Shown here: positions 8,597-17,473 of the stretch, piece after piece
Layout of the letters: each line of letters opens with the position of its first letter
Numbering within the stretch: the first letter of the stretch is position 1
Source: Anaerococcus ihuae
GTDB taxonomy: Bacteria; Bacillota; Clostridia; Tissierellales; Peptoniphilaceae
NCBI RefSeq assembly: GCF_928368155.1
Contig: NZ_CAKMRU010000002.1
Location: 248,001-312,000 of the forward strand
DNA: 64,000 nucleotides
Direction: 5' to 3'
Made by a program: the position numbers and the translations under genes
Notes under the pieces: generated by a model
The model's database searches: none
What the model saw: only the letters and a program-made list of their open reading frames with translations
Told to the model about the DNA's origin: nothing

Positions 8597-9542
8597 AGAA
8601 AATAAAATTTTAAGAGAAATGACGAAAGAAACAAGTCTTGAAATTTCTGATTTTATTTATCCACTTTTTGTGGTTGAAGGTGAAAATATAAAAAAAGAAA
8701 TTCCTTCAATGCCAGATTGCTATCATTTTTCAATAGATAAATTAGAAGATGAGATAAATGAAATTGTAGACCTTGGAATAAGAGCGGTGATTTTATTTGG
8801 AATTCCAAGTAAAAAAGACGACCACGGGTCAGAAGCTTATGCAGAAGATGGAATTATTCAAAAAGCTGTAAGAAAAATAAAAATAATAAATAAAGATTTG
8901 CTTGTAATAACTGATGTTTGTATGTGTGAATACACAGACCACGGTCATTGTGGAATTTTGGATGAAAATGGCCACGTTTTAAATGACGAAACTGTTTCAT
9001 ATATTGCAAAAATTGCCCTATCTCACGCAAAGTCAGGCGCAGATATTATCGCCCCATCAGATATGATGGATTTTAGGATTAAGGCAATTAGAAAAATTCT
9101 CGATGAAAATAATTTTAAAAATATTCCTATAATGGCATATTCAGCAAAATATGCATCAAATTTTTACGGACCATTTAGGGATGCAGCAGATTCTGCTCCA
9201 TCATTTGGCGATAGAAAATCATATCAAATGGATTATCACAATTCAAACGAGGCCATGAGAGAAATTGCCCTCGACCTTGAAGAAGATGCAGATTTTATAA
9301 TTGTAAAGCCAGCCCTATCATTTTTGGATATAATTCAAAGAACAAAGGATAATTTCAACACAAATATTGTTGCCTACAATGTCAGCGGAGAATATTCTAT
9401 GGTAAAAAATGCCATAAAAATGGGACTTGTAAAGGAAGAAATAATTTATGAAATTTTAATTTCAATAAAAAGAGCCGGAGCAAAAATGATAATTACCTAC
9501 CACGCAAAAGAAATGGCAAAAAAATTGAGGGGAGAGAAATAA
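8577..9542 (+). CDS. hemB: HemB, porphobilinogen synthase (zinc type)
   Basis: A 321-residue porphobilinogen synthase (delta-aminolevulinate dehydratase) that condenses two 5-aminolevulinates. Cys115, Cys117 and Cys125 in DVCMCEYTDHGHCGIL form the three-cysteine zinc site, and the two Schiff-base lysines are Lys191 (YSAKYASNFYGPFRDAA) and Lys244 (VKPALSFLD). The gene overlaps the fusion gene before it by 20 bases. I chose ATG 8577 because GGAG (8567-8570) lies six bases upstream; a second ATG at 8583 is too far from it. The stop TAA shares its last base with the hemL ATG (TAATG), showing translational coupling. Confidence 0.96.
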   Translation: MRMRRIRENKILREMTKETSLEISDFIYPLFVVEGENIKKEIPSMPDCYHFSIDKLEDEINEIVDLGIRAVILFGIPSKKDDHGSEAYAEDGIIQKAVRKIKIINKDLLVITDVCMCEYTDHGHCGILDENGHVLNDETVSYIAKIALSHAKSGADIIAPSDMMDFRIKAIRKILDENNFKNIPIMAYSAKYASNFYGPFRDAADSAPSFGDRKSYQMDYHNSNEAMREIALDLEEDADFIIVKPALSFLDIIQRTKDNFNTNIVAYNVSGEYSMVKNAIKMGLVKEEIIYEILISIKRAGAKMIITYHAKEMAKKLRGEK

Positions 9543-10822
9543 TGAATCTTTTTGACCAAGCAAAAAAATATATACCAGGCGGAGTAAATTCTCCAGTAAG
9601 GGCCTTTGGAGCTGTCGGCGGCAATCCACTTTTTGCAAAATATGGAAAAGGATCAACAATAGTTGACGAAAATAATGAAGCCTATATAGATTTTATTTCA
9701 TCATGGGGGCCAATGATTTTGGGCCACGGAAAAAAAGAATTGATAGAAAAAGCAAAAAAATATTTAGAAGAAGGACTTACTTTTGGACTTCCTACAAAAG
9801 TAGAAATAGAAATGGCAAAATTTTTGGCAGAAGCTTTCAATACCGATATGATAAGAATGGTAAATTCTGGAACGGAAGCAACCATGTCAGCCATAAGATG
9901 TGCAAGAGGATTTACTAAAAAAGATAAAATAATAAAATTTGAAGGATGCTATCATGGCCACTCTGATGGACTTTTGGTAAAATCTGGATCGGGAGCCTTG
10001 ACCTTTAACGTAGCCACATCAGCAGGAGTTCCAAAAGAAGTAATAAAAGATACCCTAGTTTGCAAATATAACGATATAGAATCTGTCAAAAAAACAATTG
10101 AAGAAAACAAAGATCAAATTGCAGCAGTAATCTTAGAACCAATAGCAGGAAATATGGGAGTAGTTCCGATAGATTTGGAATTTGTAAAAGAGCTTAGAAA
10201 AATTACACAAGAAAATAAAATAATTTTAATATTTGACGAAGTGATCACAGCTTTTAGATTAAAATTCGGATCAATTTCTACAGAATTTGGAGTAAAACCA
10301 GATATGTTTTGCTTTGGAAAAATTGTAGGAGGGGGAATGCCAGTAGGAGGCTTTGGAGGAAAACGAGAAATAATGGAAGTTTTATCGCCAATAGGTCCAG
10401 TCTACCAAGCAGGAACCCTATCAGGATCCCCATTTATAATGAAAATGGGCTTAGATGTTCTAACAATATTAAAAGAAAATCCAGATATTTATAAAAGACT
10501 AGAAAAATACGCAAAAATGCTAGAAGAAGGATTCAAAGATAATTTAAAACAAACGGGAGTAGACGGATTTGTAACAAGGTATAAATCAATGATGTCAATA
10601 TTTTTTGGAGAGTTTGACCAAATAAAATCCTACGACGACGTTCAAAAAGCAGACCTTGAAACCTATTCAAAATATTTTAACTACATGAAAGATAAAAAAA
10701 TTCTCCTACCACCAGCCCAATTTGAAGCCATGTTCATGTCAGACGCTTTAGATGAGGATATAATAAATTACACAATAGAGCAAAACAAAAAAGCCCTAGA
10801 ATATATTAAAAAAACAAAATAA
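9542..10822 (+). CDS. hemL: HemL, glutamate-1-semialdehyde 2,1-aminomutase
   Basis: A 426-residue PLP-dependent aminomutase of the class-III aminotransferase fold that turns glutamate-1-semialdehyde into 5-aminolevulinate. The N-terminal IPGGVNSPVRAFG, MVNSGTEATMSAIRCARG, CYHGHSDG, the aspartate in LIFDEVITAFR, and Lys260 in FCFGKIVGGGMPVGG (the PLP lysine) are all present. It closes the operon; together with HemA it supplies aminolevulinate to HemB upstream. The ribosome binding site GGGGAGAG lies inside the end of hemB. A palindromic repeat hairpin starts 8 bases after the stop and could serve as terminator. Confidence 0.96.
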   Translation: MNLFDQAKKYIPGGVNSPVRAFGAVGGNPLFAKYGKGSTIVDENNEAYIDFISSWGPMILGHGKKELIEKAKKYLEEGLTFGLPTKVEIEMAKFLAEAFNTDMIRMVNSGTEATMSAIRCARGFTKKDKIIKFEGCYHGHSDGLLVKSGSGALTFNVATSAGVPKEVIKDTLVCKYNDIESVKKTIEENKDQIAAVILEPIAGNMGVVPIDLEFVKELRKITQENKIILIFDEVITAFRLKFGSISTEFGVKPDMFCFGKIVGGGMPVGGFGGKREIMEVLSPIGPVYQAGTLSGSPFIMKMGLDVLTILKENPDIYKRLEKYAKMLEEGFKDNLKQTGVDGFVTRYKSMMSIFFGEFDQIKSYDDVQKADLETYSKYFNYMKDKKILLPPAQFEAMFMSDALDEDIINYTIEQNKKALEYIKKTK

Positions 10823-11514
10823 AAAGAAAACCCATCTTGAGCGAAGTCGAGAGATCTCATGATTAAGTTTATCAAGAAATAAAATTTATCCTTTGGAAAA
10901 ATAAAAAAAGAGATCTCTCGACTCATTGCATTCGCTCGAGATGGGTTAATTTTTTATTTACTTAAATTCTTCGGATTATTTTAGAAATCAAGCTAAGATA
11001 ATATTTAGATTTATATAAATAAAATATTGTATAAAGAAAAAATGAAAGATAAACAATTCTTAATAAAAAACTTTAACAATTAAAAATGAGGATAAGTACC
11101 CATCTAGAGCTAAGTCGAGAGATCTATTATTAAATTCAAATATAAAAAAAATCTATCCTTCAGAAATAAACTAAATAAAACCAACACTCATCTCGACCTG
11201 ATAAATATGCCTTGATTTGGCATATTTATCCCTAAAACTAGTGCAGATTTATAACCGTTGATTTCGGTTATAAATCCTGAAAACTAGTGCGAGAGCACGG
11301 AGGAATTTACGTAGTAAATGAGTTTTCATAAGCACGGAAGAATTTGCAAAGCAAATGAGTTTTAGTGTGGAGAGATTTCATTTATTAAGTTTATCAAGAA
11401 ATAAAATTTATCCCTTAGAAAAATATAAAAAGAGATCTCTTATGCACTTCACTACCTTACCTTTAGTCGAGATGGGCTATAGATATATCTTTATTAATTG
11501 ATCAAAAAAATTTT
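10823..11514. repeat. Intergenic repeat region: two modular palindromic elements
   Basis: This 692-base space between convergent hemL and pepC has no gene. Element 1 (10830-10947) is a hairpin: outer arms CCCATCTTGAGCG (10831-10843) and CGCTCGAGATGGG (10933-10945), inner arms GTCGAGAGATCTC (10846-10858) and GAGATCTCTCGAC (10910-10922), then a T-rich tract, so it could terminate hemL. Element 2 (about 11099-11475) is a longer, apparently inverted copy. Between CATCTCGAC (about 11191-11199) and GGAGAGATTTC (about 11371-11381) it carries nested hairpins GATAAATATGCC/GGCATATTTATC and GATTTATAACCG/CGGTTATAAATC, both around the loop TTGATTT, and two smaller ones with arms ATTTAC/GTAAAT and ATTTGC/GCAAAT. 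Bases 10948-11097 show nothing recognisable. Confidence 0.8.
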
Positions 11515-12834
11515 CTACCTAACATTTTTAAGCATCTTATACATAGGATCAAATTCATCATAATAAATTTTCTCCTTATCAAATGCCTCCATAACTTTTT
11601 TTGTCAAAAATTTCTTGTCGATAATTACTTCAAAAGTATTTTCCCTAAACCACTCATCAGTCATAGAAAAATAACCATCTTTACCGTCGTCATCTCCCCA
11701 AGAATTTTCGATTTTCCAAAATCTAACATTCTTATCAATCTTATCAAAACCTGTAAGATTCATGGCGTGACAGGCTGTAGAAAATCTAGAATTTATTCTT
11801 TCTTCCTTGGTCATTTTTGGAAAATCTATAAAAGTTTGGTCGAAATTAAATAAATTTTCATCCAAAACTCCACTTTCCCTGTCCTCATTTATATCAACAT
11901 CACAGGCAAACCACATGGTTTCATTATTTTTAATAGATTTTTGAGCGAATTTACTCATAGTATCCATATCCACATTAATCCCCACAAGATCTGGAAGATC
12001 AACCGCATTTTTTGCGACCTTATCGACCAAAATCCTGTTATAAGGATGTCTTGGATCATTTAATAATTTTACTTTTCCATCAAAAAAGTTCCCAACATAC
12101 TTATCAAAAAAAGATTTTGGAGTCATATTTTTCTCAATATGGTATTTGTCGTCCTTGTCATAATATTTAAAATCAAAATTTTTCACAGGCTTTCCTATGG
12201 ATTTAACAAAGATATTATAGGCATAAGAAAGACCTTTTTCCCTCAAAATTTCAATTTCATTTTCATCATCAGTCGCCCTTATTTCCATGGCGATTTTTTT
12301 TAAGGCATTTTCCAAAACATAAAACATAAATTGAGATACCTCAGTATGAAAAACTTCACCCATATTAGTTTTTGGAACAATACCATATTTTTTTATCAAA
12401 TAATAGAAAAATTCAAAATATCCCCCGTCCTCAGGAGTAGAATAAAAAACATCCTCAACTTTTCTATCCTTAATATCCAAATTTTTTGTATCAATAACCC
12501 TTTGCAAAAACAAATTTGCCTTTTCCATATTGTCATAAAAATACAAAAAAGACTCAGAAAGCTCAAATTTTTCCATATTAAGTTTCTTGGCAATATGCAT
12601 CCTAACCATATTAAGCCCTGCAAATATCCAACACCTGCCAGTCTTTTTTTGATTAGTCACATCCTTGGTTTCAACTTGATTTGAAAAAATAAAATCATGT
12701 TTATTGATAATATTTTTATTAAGCGAAGCCTCCCTAATCCCCATATTTGAAATAGCATTTTCAATAACCTTGTTTTTAGGTTCAAGCTCATAGGTTTTTT
12801 CTAATTTATCAAAAATTTTGTCATCTAATATCAT
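11515..12834 (-). CDS. pepC: PepC, bleomycin-hydrolase-type cysteine aminopeptidase
   Basis: A 439-residue cytosolic aminopeptidase of peptidase family C1 (PepC/bleomycin hydrolase), which removes N-terminal residues from peptides and forms a hexameric self-compartmentalised barrel. The papain-like triad is visible: Cys68 in TGRCWIFAGLN, the histidine in TACHAMNLTGFD and the asparagine in WKIENSWG. Length is normal. The start ATG at 12834 follows AGAGG. A promoter on the minus strand (TATAAT at 12858-12863) precedes it. Transcription converges on hemL, with palindromic repeat elements between them. Confidence 0.95.
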   Translation of the reverse strand: MILDDKIFDKLEKTYELEPKNKVIENAISNMGIREASLNKNIINKHDFIFSNQVETKDVTNQKKTGRCWIFAGLNMVRMHIAKKLNMEKFELSESFLYFYDNMEKANLFLQRVIDTKNLDIKDRKVEDVFYSTPEDGGYFEFFYYLIKKYGIVPKTNMGEVFHTEVSQFMFYVLENALKKIAMEIRATDDENEIEILREKGLSYAYNIFVKSIGKPVKNFDFKYYDKDDKYHIEKNMTPKSFFDKYVGNFFDGKVKLLNDPRHPYNRILVDKVAKNAVDLPDLVGINVDMDTMSKFAQKSIKNNETMWFACDVDINEDRESGVLDENLFNFDQTFIDFPKMTKEERINSRFSTACHAMNLTGFDKIDKNVRFWKIENSWGDDDGKDGYFSMTDEWFRENTFEVIIDKKFLTKKVMEAFDKEKIYYDEFDPMYKMLKNVR

Positions 12835-12857
12835 AAGTCACCTCTTTGTTCTAAGAT

Positions 12858-12887
12858 ATTATACATTATTTATTTTAAATGTGTTAA
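12858..12887 (-). promoter_or_regulatory. Promoter of pepC
   Basis: Read on the minus strand, -35 TTAACA (12887-12882) and a perfect -10 TATAAT (12863-12858) are separated by 18 bases. The short leader ends at AGAGG before the pepC ATG. The plus-strand side of this 168-base gap must also carry the promoter for the polysaccharide cassette at 13003, but no strong plus-strand match is visible. Confidence 0.6.
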
Positions 12888-13002
12888 TTAAATTTTTTTG
12901 ATATAAAAAATATTGAAATTTAGTGTGTTTTGTTATAAACTTATTATTAGCTATTATTTTATATTTATAAATCTAAAAATATTTTTACAAAAGGAGTAAT
13001 AA

Positions 13003-13695
13003 ATGGATGAGAGAGAAATTGATTTAGTTGAATTAGCTAAAAAGTTAAAAAAACATATTTTTTCAGTCTTGTGTATAGCTATTATATTTGCAACTTTATC
13101 TTATGCTGCTTCAATTTTTATTATCAAACCTAAATATGAAGCAGTAACTACTATGATTATAAATAATACAGATGGTGAGATAGATAAGCAATATGAAAAT
13201 GTTAATATTGATCAAATTAATGCAAACAGGGCTTTGGTTTCTACTTATTCTGAGATAGTAAAGAGTAAGGGGATTGCTGATAAGGTAATTAATAAATTAA
13301 AACTTGACATGGATTTTGGAGATTTTTCTCAAAAGGTTTCAATTGAACCTGTAAAGGATACTCAAATTATTTCTGTTAAGGTTGTTGATACTGTTCCTGA
13401 AAGATGTATGGATATAGCAAATGCTACCTCTATGGTTTTTAAGGATTCAATAACAAAGATAATGAGTGTTGATAATGTTAAAATTCTTGACAAGGCAAAT
13501 TTACCAGAAGAACCTAGCTATCCTGACATTAAGAAAAATATAAGTCTTGGATTTATGTTTGGACTTTTGTTGGGTTTTGTTATTAGCTTAATTAAAGAAT
13601 TGAGTGATACAACTTTCAAGACCACTGATGATATTGCTGAGGCTTTTGATATTCCTGTTCTTGGAATAGTTCCTGATAAGAGTAAAGGAGAGTAA
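13003..13695 (+). CDS. Wzz/CpsC-type polysaccharide chain-length regulator and kinase activator (copy 1)
   Basis: A 230-residue membrane protein of the Wzz/YveK/CapA-activator type. Hydrophobic helices near residues 19-42 and about 175-195 flank an extracytoplasmic domain, and the C-terminal cytosolic tail (ADDIAEAFDIPVLGIVP) is the part that binds and activates the BY-kinase encoded two bases downstream. The start is preceded by AAAGGAG. It heads a four-gene cassette (Wzz, kinase, phosphatase, SH3 lipoprotein), the Gram-positive arrangement in which the kinase is split from its membrane activator. A related but diverged copy lies at 33703. Confidence 0.9.
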   Translation: MDEREIDLVELAKKLKKHIFSVLCIAIIFATLSYAASIFIIKPKYEAVTTMIINNTDGEIDKQYENVNIDQINANRALVSTYSEIVKSKGIADKVINKLKLDMDFGDFSQKVSIEPVKDTQIISVKVVDTVPERCMDIANATSMVFKDSITKIMSVDNVKILDKANLPEEPSYPDIKKNISLGFMFGLLLGFVISLIKELSDTTFKTTDDIAEAFDIPVLGIVPDKSKGE

Positions 13696-13696
13696 G

Positions 13697-14353
13697 ATGG
13701 CAGAAAAACACGGTTATTATAAAACTACTTCTATTTTCAATGAGGCAATTCGTTCTGTCAGAACTAATATTCAATTTTCTGATATTGATAACAATAAAAG
13801 GGTCATTGCTATGACTTCTTCTAAACCTAATGAGGGCAAGACTACTGTCTTGTATTCTATAGCTAAATCTTTTGCTGAAAATGGAAATTCTGTTGTACTT
13901 TTGGATTTTGATTTGAGAATGCCAAAGGTTGGCAAGGTTGCTGGTATTGAAACTAATATGGGTATTACTAATGTTATTACTGGTAAGGTTGAACTTAATA
14001 GGGCTTTGATTAAAGATCAAAATGAGGATAATCTTTTTGTTTTGCTTTCAGGTCCAGTTCCTCCAAATCCTGCTGAAATTTTAGCTTCAAATCATGTAAA
14101 GGAATTAATAAAGGAACTTTCTCAAAGATTTGATTATGTATTTTTGGATACTCCTCCAGTAGGCCTATTTACTGATGCTTCTATCGTTTCAACTTATTGT
14201 GACGGGGTTATTTTTGCAATAAAGGCAAATGATACTAAGAAGGAAGAAGTAAGCCATGCTCTTGAAAATTTGAAAAAAGTTAATGGTAAAGTTTTGGGTG
14301 CTGTCCTTACTTTTGCTGACTTGAATGAATCTACTTACAAGGGTTATTATTAA
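13697..14353 (+). CDS. CpsD/EpsB-type tyrosine autokinase (BY-kinase), active copy
   Basis: A 218-residue bacterial tyrosine kinase controlling polysaccharide export and length. The P-loop is intact (SSKPNEGKTT, residues 41-50, Lys48), with Walker A' LLDFDLRMP (68-76) and Walker B VFLDTPP (148-154, Asp151). The C-terminus has the short tyrosine cluster YKGYY expected to be autophosphorylated. The preceding gene supplies the activator tail and the following gene the phosphatase; the stop shares a base with the next ATG (TAATG). Compare the degenerate copy at 34343, which aligns without gaps over the first 160 residues. Confidence 0.93.
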   Translation: MAEKHGYYKTTSIFNEAIRSVRTNIQFSDIDNNKRVIAMTSSKPNEGKTTVLYSIAKSFAENGNSVVLLDFDLRMPKVGKVAGIETNMGITNVITGKVELNRALIKDQNEDNLFVLLSGPVPPNPAEILASNHVKELIKELSQRFDYVFLDTPPVGLFTDASIVSTYCDGVIFAIKANDTKKEEVSHALENLKKVNGKVLGAVLTFADLNESTYKGYY

Positions 14354-15141
14354 TGATTGACATTCACAATCATATAATTTATGGGGTGGATGATGGATCT
14401 AGGTCTTTGGATGAATCTTTAAAAATGGTTGAGCTTTTTATGGCGAATGGTTTTAATGAAATTATTGCTACAAGCCACTATGATCCATCAAGGTATATGG
14501 TAAAAAAGGAAGATATTTTGGAAAAATCTTCTATTTTAAATGATGAGATTAAAAAAAGGTCATGTGATTTTAAAATTTATCCAGGTCATGAGATTCAAGT
14601 TGACCTAAAAATTTTGAATAAAATTCGTGATGGCGAGCTTTTGACTTTGAATAATTCTAGATATGTTTTGTGCGAGCTTTCTTTTGTAAATAAGCCTTTA
14701 TTTTTGAGGGATTTGTTTTATAATCTATCTCTTGAAGGTTACATTCCTATTATTGCTCATGCTGAAAGATATCCTTATGTTGAAGCTCATACTTCATTTT
14801 TAGATGAATTTATCAAAATGGGAGCTCTTGTTCAAATTAATTATTCTTCAATGAATTCTCATAGAAAAACTACAAAAAGACTATTAGAAAAAAATATGGT
14901 TCATTTTATTGGAACTGATTCTCACCAATCTGAGTGGAGAAGTCCAAATATTGAAAGTGAGAAAAGAGAAATTATTGACTTAATTGGACAAGATAAATTT
15001 GACGAATTGACTTTAACAAATCCTAAAAAAGTTATAAATGATGAATTTATATCAAGTCATTACGAAGATATTGTAAGAGATGAGGATAAGAAAAAGAAAA
15101 GTAAGAAGAAAAGCTTATTTAATTTTTGGAGAAAAAAATGA
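14353..15141 (+). CDS. CpsB/YwqE-type PHP-domain tyrosine phosphatase
   Basis: A 262-residue manganese-dependent phosphatase of the PHP superfamily that dephosphorylates the adjacent BY-kinase. Metal ligands are visible in MIDIHNHIIYGVDDGS at the N-terminus, then TSHYDPSRY, YPGHEIQVD, IAHAERYPYV and FIGTDSHQSEW. The last 25 residues are strikingly lysine-rich and end in FNFWRKK, perhaps for membrane or kinase contact. It overlaps the stop of the kinase and, by ATGA, the next gene. Only this cassette contains a phosphatase; none accompanies the second kinase-like gene at 34343. Confidence 0.93.
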   Translation: MIDIHNHIIYGVDDGSRSLDESLKMVELFMANGFNEIIATSHYDPSRYMVKKEDILEKSSILNDEIKKRSCDFKIYPGHEIQVDLKILNKIRDGELLTLNNSRYVLCELSFVNKPLFLRDLFYNLSLEGYIPIIAHAERYPYVEAHTSFLDEFIKMGALVQINYSSMNSHRKTTKRLLEKNMVHFIGTDSHQSEWRSPNIESEKREIIDLIGQDKFDELTLTNPKKVINDEFISSHYEDIVRDEDKKKKSKKKSLFNFWRKK

Positions 15142-15557
15142 AGATAAAATATATTGTTTGCTCTTTTGCTCTTATTCTTGCCCTAAGCTCATGTGAAAAA
15201 AAGCAAGAAAAATACGAACAAAGAGATGTGAAGATTGATACTGTTTTTGATGATTCAAATTCTAATGTAGAAAATATTGCTCAAAACAACAATCCTGAAA
15301 TAAATGCAAGTGAAGGGAATGTAGACTTAAATAATAATCAGAACGAGGAAACTTATAGGGTTACAACAAGTGTAAATTTAAGACAAACACCTACAGTTGA
15401 CGAAGACAATTATATAGATGCAATTCCAGCAAATACCGAAGTTATTTTTATTGAAGAAGTAGAAAATAATGAAGGTGAAATTTGGTCTAAAATTATTTAT
15501 AAAGGCAAGACTGGTTTTGTTGCAAGTAATTTCTTGGAAAAAATCGTTGAAAATTAG
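15138..15557 (+). CDS. SH3-domain lipoprotein linked to the BY-kinase cassette (copy 1)
   Basis: A 139-residue lipoprotein. The signal peptide ends ALSSC, giving a lipidated cysteine on the outer face of the membrane; an asparagine-rich linker follows, and residues about 70-135 are a bacterial SH3 domain (VNLRQTPTVDED...GKTGFVASNFLEKI), a fold that commonly binds cell wall. The start ATG at 15138 overlaps the phosphatase stop (ATGA) and follows GGAG; the in-frame TTG at 15126 precedes it. The segment after the lipobox (EKYEQRDVKIDTVFD) recurs in the paralogue at 35035. A role in positioning the polymer machinery at the wall is my inference. Confidence 0.85.
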   Translation: MKIKYIVCSFALILALSSCEKKQEKYEQRDVKIDTVFDDSNSNVENIAQNNNPEINASEGNVDLNNNQNEETYRVTTSVNLRQTPTVDEDNYIDAIPANTEVIFIEEVENNEGEIWSKIIYKGKTGFVASNFLEKIVEN

Positions 15558-15578
15558 GCTTAAATTAATTTTTAAAAG

Positions 15579-15630
15579 AGCTTTTGTGAAATTTTGATTT
15601 TATGAATCATTATTTTACAAAAGCTTTTTT
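15579..15630 (+). terminator. Intrinsic terminator of cassette 1
   Basis: Stem AGCTTTTGT (15579-15587) pairs with ACAAAAGCT (15617-15625) and is followed by T (to 15630). It separates the Wzz/kinase cassette from the LCP gene, which has its own promoter. Confidence 0.75.
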
Positions 15631-15760
15631 GTTTGAAGTAAATAAATTGAAAAAAATTTCATGTAAAAAATATTCAAAATTTAAATTTTTAAAATTTCGA
15701 AAACCACATAAAAAAACCAAAAAAAAGCTTATAAATATAAGGATTGATTTTCACAAAAAA

Positions 15761-15789
15761 TTGACAAATGTTGCGAATTAGTATATTCT
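15761..15789 (+). promoter_or_regulatory. Promoter of the LCP gene
   Basis: A perfect -35 TTGACA (15761-15766) and -10 TATTCT (15784-15789) are 17 bases apart; an overlapping TATATT at 15782 is an alternative. Transcription would start near 15796, 40 bases before the LCP start. Confidence 0.6.
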
Positions 15790-15835
15790 AATGTAAGAAT
15801 AAATAAGACAAGTATAAGGGAGATTATGTTTAAAA

Positions 15836-17281
15836 ATGTTTAAAAGCTTGATATCAAAAATCACTATTTTTTTAGCAGCCATTGTCTACATAGTGTTTTT
15901 TTATTTTTTGAATAAATACAATATTTTACCAATAAGGTACAGGTTTATATTATTAGGATTGATTTTGTTGATTCTTTTGATTTTTACTTTATTGATTTTC
16001 AAAAGGAAAAAAACAGGCAAGCCAGTCAAAGCCTTTTTTATAATTATACTTTTCTTGATAAGTATATTTGAAGGTTTATTTATGTCCTATGCCAACACAT
16101 CAATTCAAACTGTGGAAAAAATTAACCAAAAAAAGGATGTTGATAAAACTAAGATGTCCTTTGTTGTTTTGAAAGATTCACCACTTGAAAGTGTGGCTGA
16201 TTTGGAAGAAACTCAAGTTGGTATTGCAAAAAAAATGGATGGCGAAAATATAAAAGAAAGCTTGAAAAAATACAAGGAAAAAACCGATGAGGATTTAAAC
16301 GCTGAAGATCTTGGTGATTATTTGACTTTGGGTCAAAGTTTAATAAATGGTAATGTTCAAGCGATTTTATTGAATGAAAATTTTAGGCAATTGCTCGATG
16401 ATACAATCGGTGGCTTTAGTGATCAAACTAGGGTTTTAAAATCATTTTCTGTTAAGGGAAATGACAAATTAAATCAAAACAAAGAAGTAGAAAAAGACCA
16501 AAGTTTCAATGTTTATATTTCAGGAATAGATACATACGGCGATCTTTCAACCGTATCAAGATCAGATGTAAACCTAATCGTGAGTGTAAACCCTAAAAAA
16601 GGAAAAATTTTGATAACAACAATTCCAAGAGATACCTATGTAAATATAGCAGGCCTTGGAGATTACGCAAATGATAAACTAACCCATGCAGGTTTATTTG
16701 GAGTTGATACTTCAATAAAAACATTAGAAAATTTCCTTGATATTAATATAGACTATTATGCAAAAGTAAACTTCTCAACCCTAACCCAACTTATTGACTT
16801 ATTAAATGGAGTTGACGTAGAAAATCCAGTTGCTTTTGAAACAAATGATGGGAAATATTTCCCACAAGGAACAGTCCACATGGACGGAGAAATGGCACTA
16901 AGCTTTTCAAGAGAAAGATATCACTTGGCAGAAGGTGATTTTGATAGAGGAAAAAATCAAGTAAGAGTAATGATAGGAATAATTAAAAAATTATTGTCAA
17001 CAGAAACCCTTTTGAATTTCAATTCAATAGCAGAAGTTGCACTTGATTCGGTAAATACAAATATGCCATATGATAAAATGATAGAAATGGTAAACGGACA
17101 AATTGATAAGCCAAAAGAATGGAAAATCAAAAGCCAAGCCCTACGAGGCCAAGGCGAACCAGGTTTGCCATCATACCTAATGCCAGGAAGTGAATTATAC
17201 ATGATGAGAGCAGATGAAGAATCAATTGATCAAATTCATGATGGGATTTTGAAAAATAATAAAAATAAAATAGAAAATTAA
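15836..17281 (+). CDS. LytR-CpsA-Psr (LCP) family wall-polymer transferase
   Basis: A 481-residue membrane protein expected to attach lipid-linked polymers to peptidoglycan outside the cell. Three N-terminal membrane helices (about 8-27, 34-55, 65-86) precede an accessory extracytoplasmic segment (about 100-215), then the LCP domain: SRSDVNLIVS, TIPRDTYVN, NDKLTHAG and SRERYHLAEGDFDRGKNQ, containing the conserved arginines and aspartates that bind pyrophosphate lipid. This three-helix architecture with an accessory domain is the CpsA type found in capsule loci. Directly upstream a five-codon reading frame (15826-15843) overlaps its start. It probably joins the polymer made by the downstream genes to the wall. 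Confidence 0.93.
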   Translation: MFKSLISKITIFLAAIVYIVFFYFLNKYNILPIRYRFILLGLILLILLIFTLLIFKRKKTGKPVKAFFIIILFLISIFEGLFMSYANTSIQTVEKINQKKDVDKTKMSFVVLKDSPLESVADLEETQVGIAKKMDGENIKESLKKYKEKTDEDLNAEDLGDYLTLGQSLINGNVQAILLNENFRQLLDDTIGGFSDQTRVLKSFSVKGNDKLNQNKEVEKDQSFNVYISGIDTYGDLSTVSRSDVNLIVSVNPKKGKILITTIPRDTYVNIAGLGDYANDKLTHAGLFGVDTSIKTLENFLDINIDYYAKVNFSTLTQLIDLLNGVDVENPVAFETNDGKYFPQGTVHMDGEMALSFSRERYHLAEGDFDRGKNQVRVMIGIIKKLLSTETLLNFNSIAEVALDSVNTNMPYDKMIEMVNGQIDKPKEWKIKSQALRGQGEPGLPSYLMPGSELYMMRADEESIDQIHDGILKNNKNKIEN

Positions 17282-17426
17282 TACTATATAAGGTGAATAT
17301 ATATTTGATTTTTCAAATAATAAATCAAAATTTATAGCTTACCCTATGTATATTTTTAGATTTATTAATGATAAAATATAGAAGTGGCATTTTATCCATT
17401 TAAATTCATCTTGTGTAATTATATCT

Positions 17427-17446
17427 TGATATAATGCCGATAACAA
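17427..17446 (+). promoter_or_regulatory. Extended -10 promoter of the polysaccharide biosynthesis operon
   Basis: TGATATAAT at 17427-17435 is an extended -10 box with no convincing -35. Near the expected start of transcription lies ATAACAA (17440-17446); together with TTGATAT (17426-17432) it forms an imperfect dyad with a 7-base spacer. The same ATAACAA half-site occurs as part of the perfect dyad at the UDP-glucose dehydrogenase promoter (33487-33510). Confidence 0.5.
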
Positions 17447-17473
17447 ATAAAGAATTAATAAAAAGGAATAAAA

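Noticed and set aside
10830-11475. Regularly repeated sequences suggesting a CRISPR array
   Set aside because: The copies are long palindromes of unequal length with no constant repeat-spacer spacing and no cas genes nearby.
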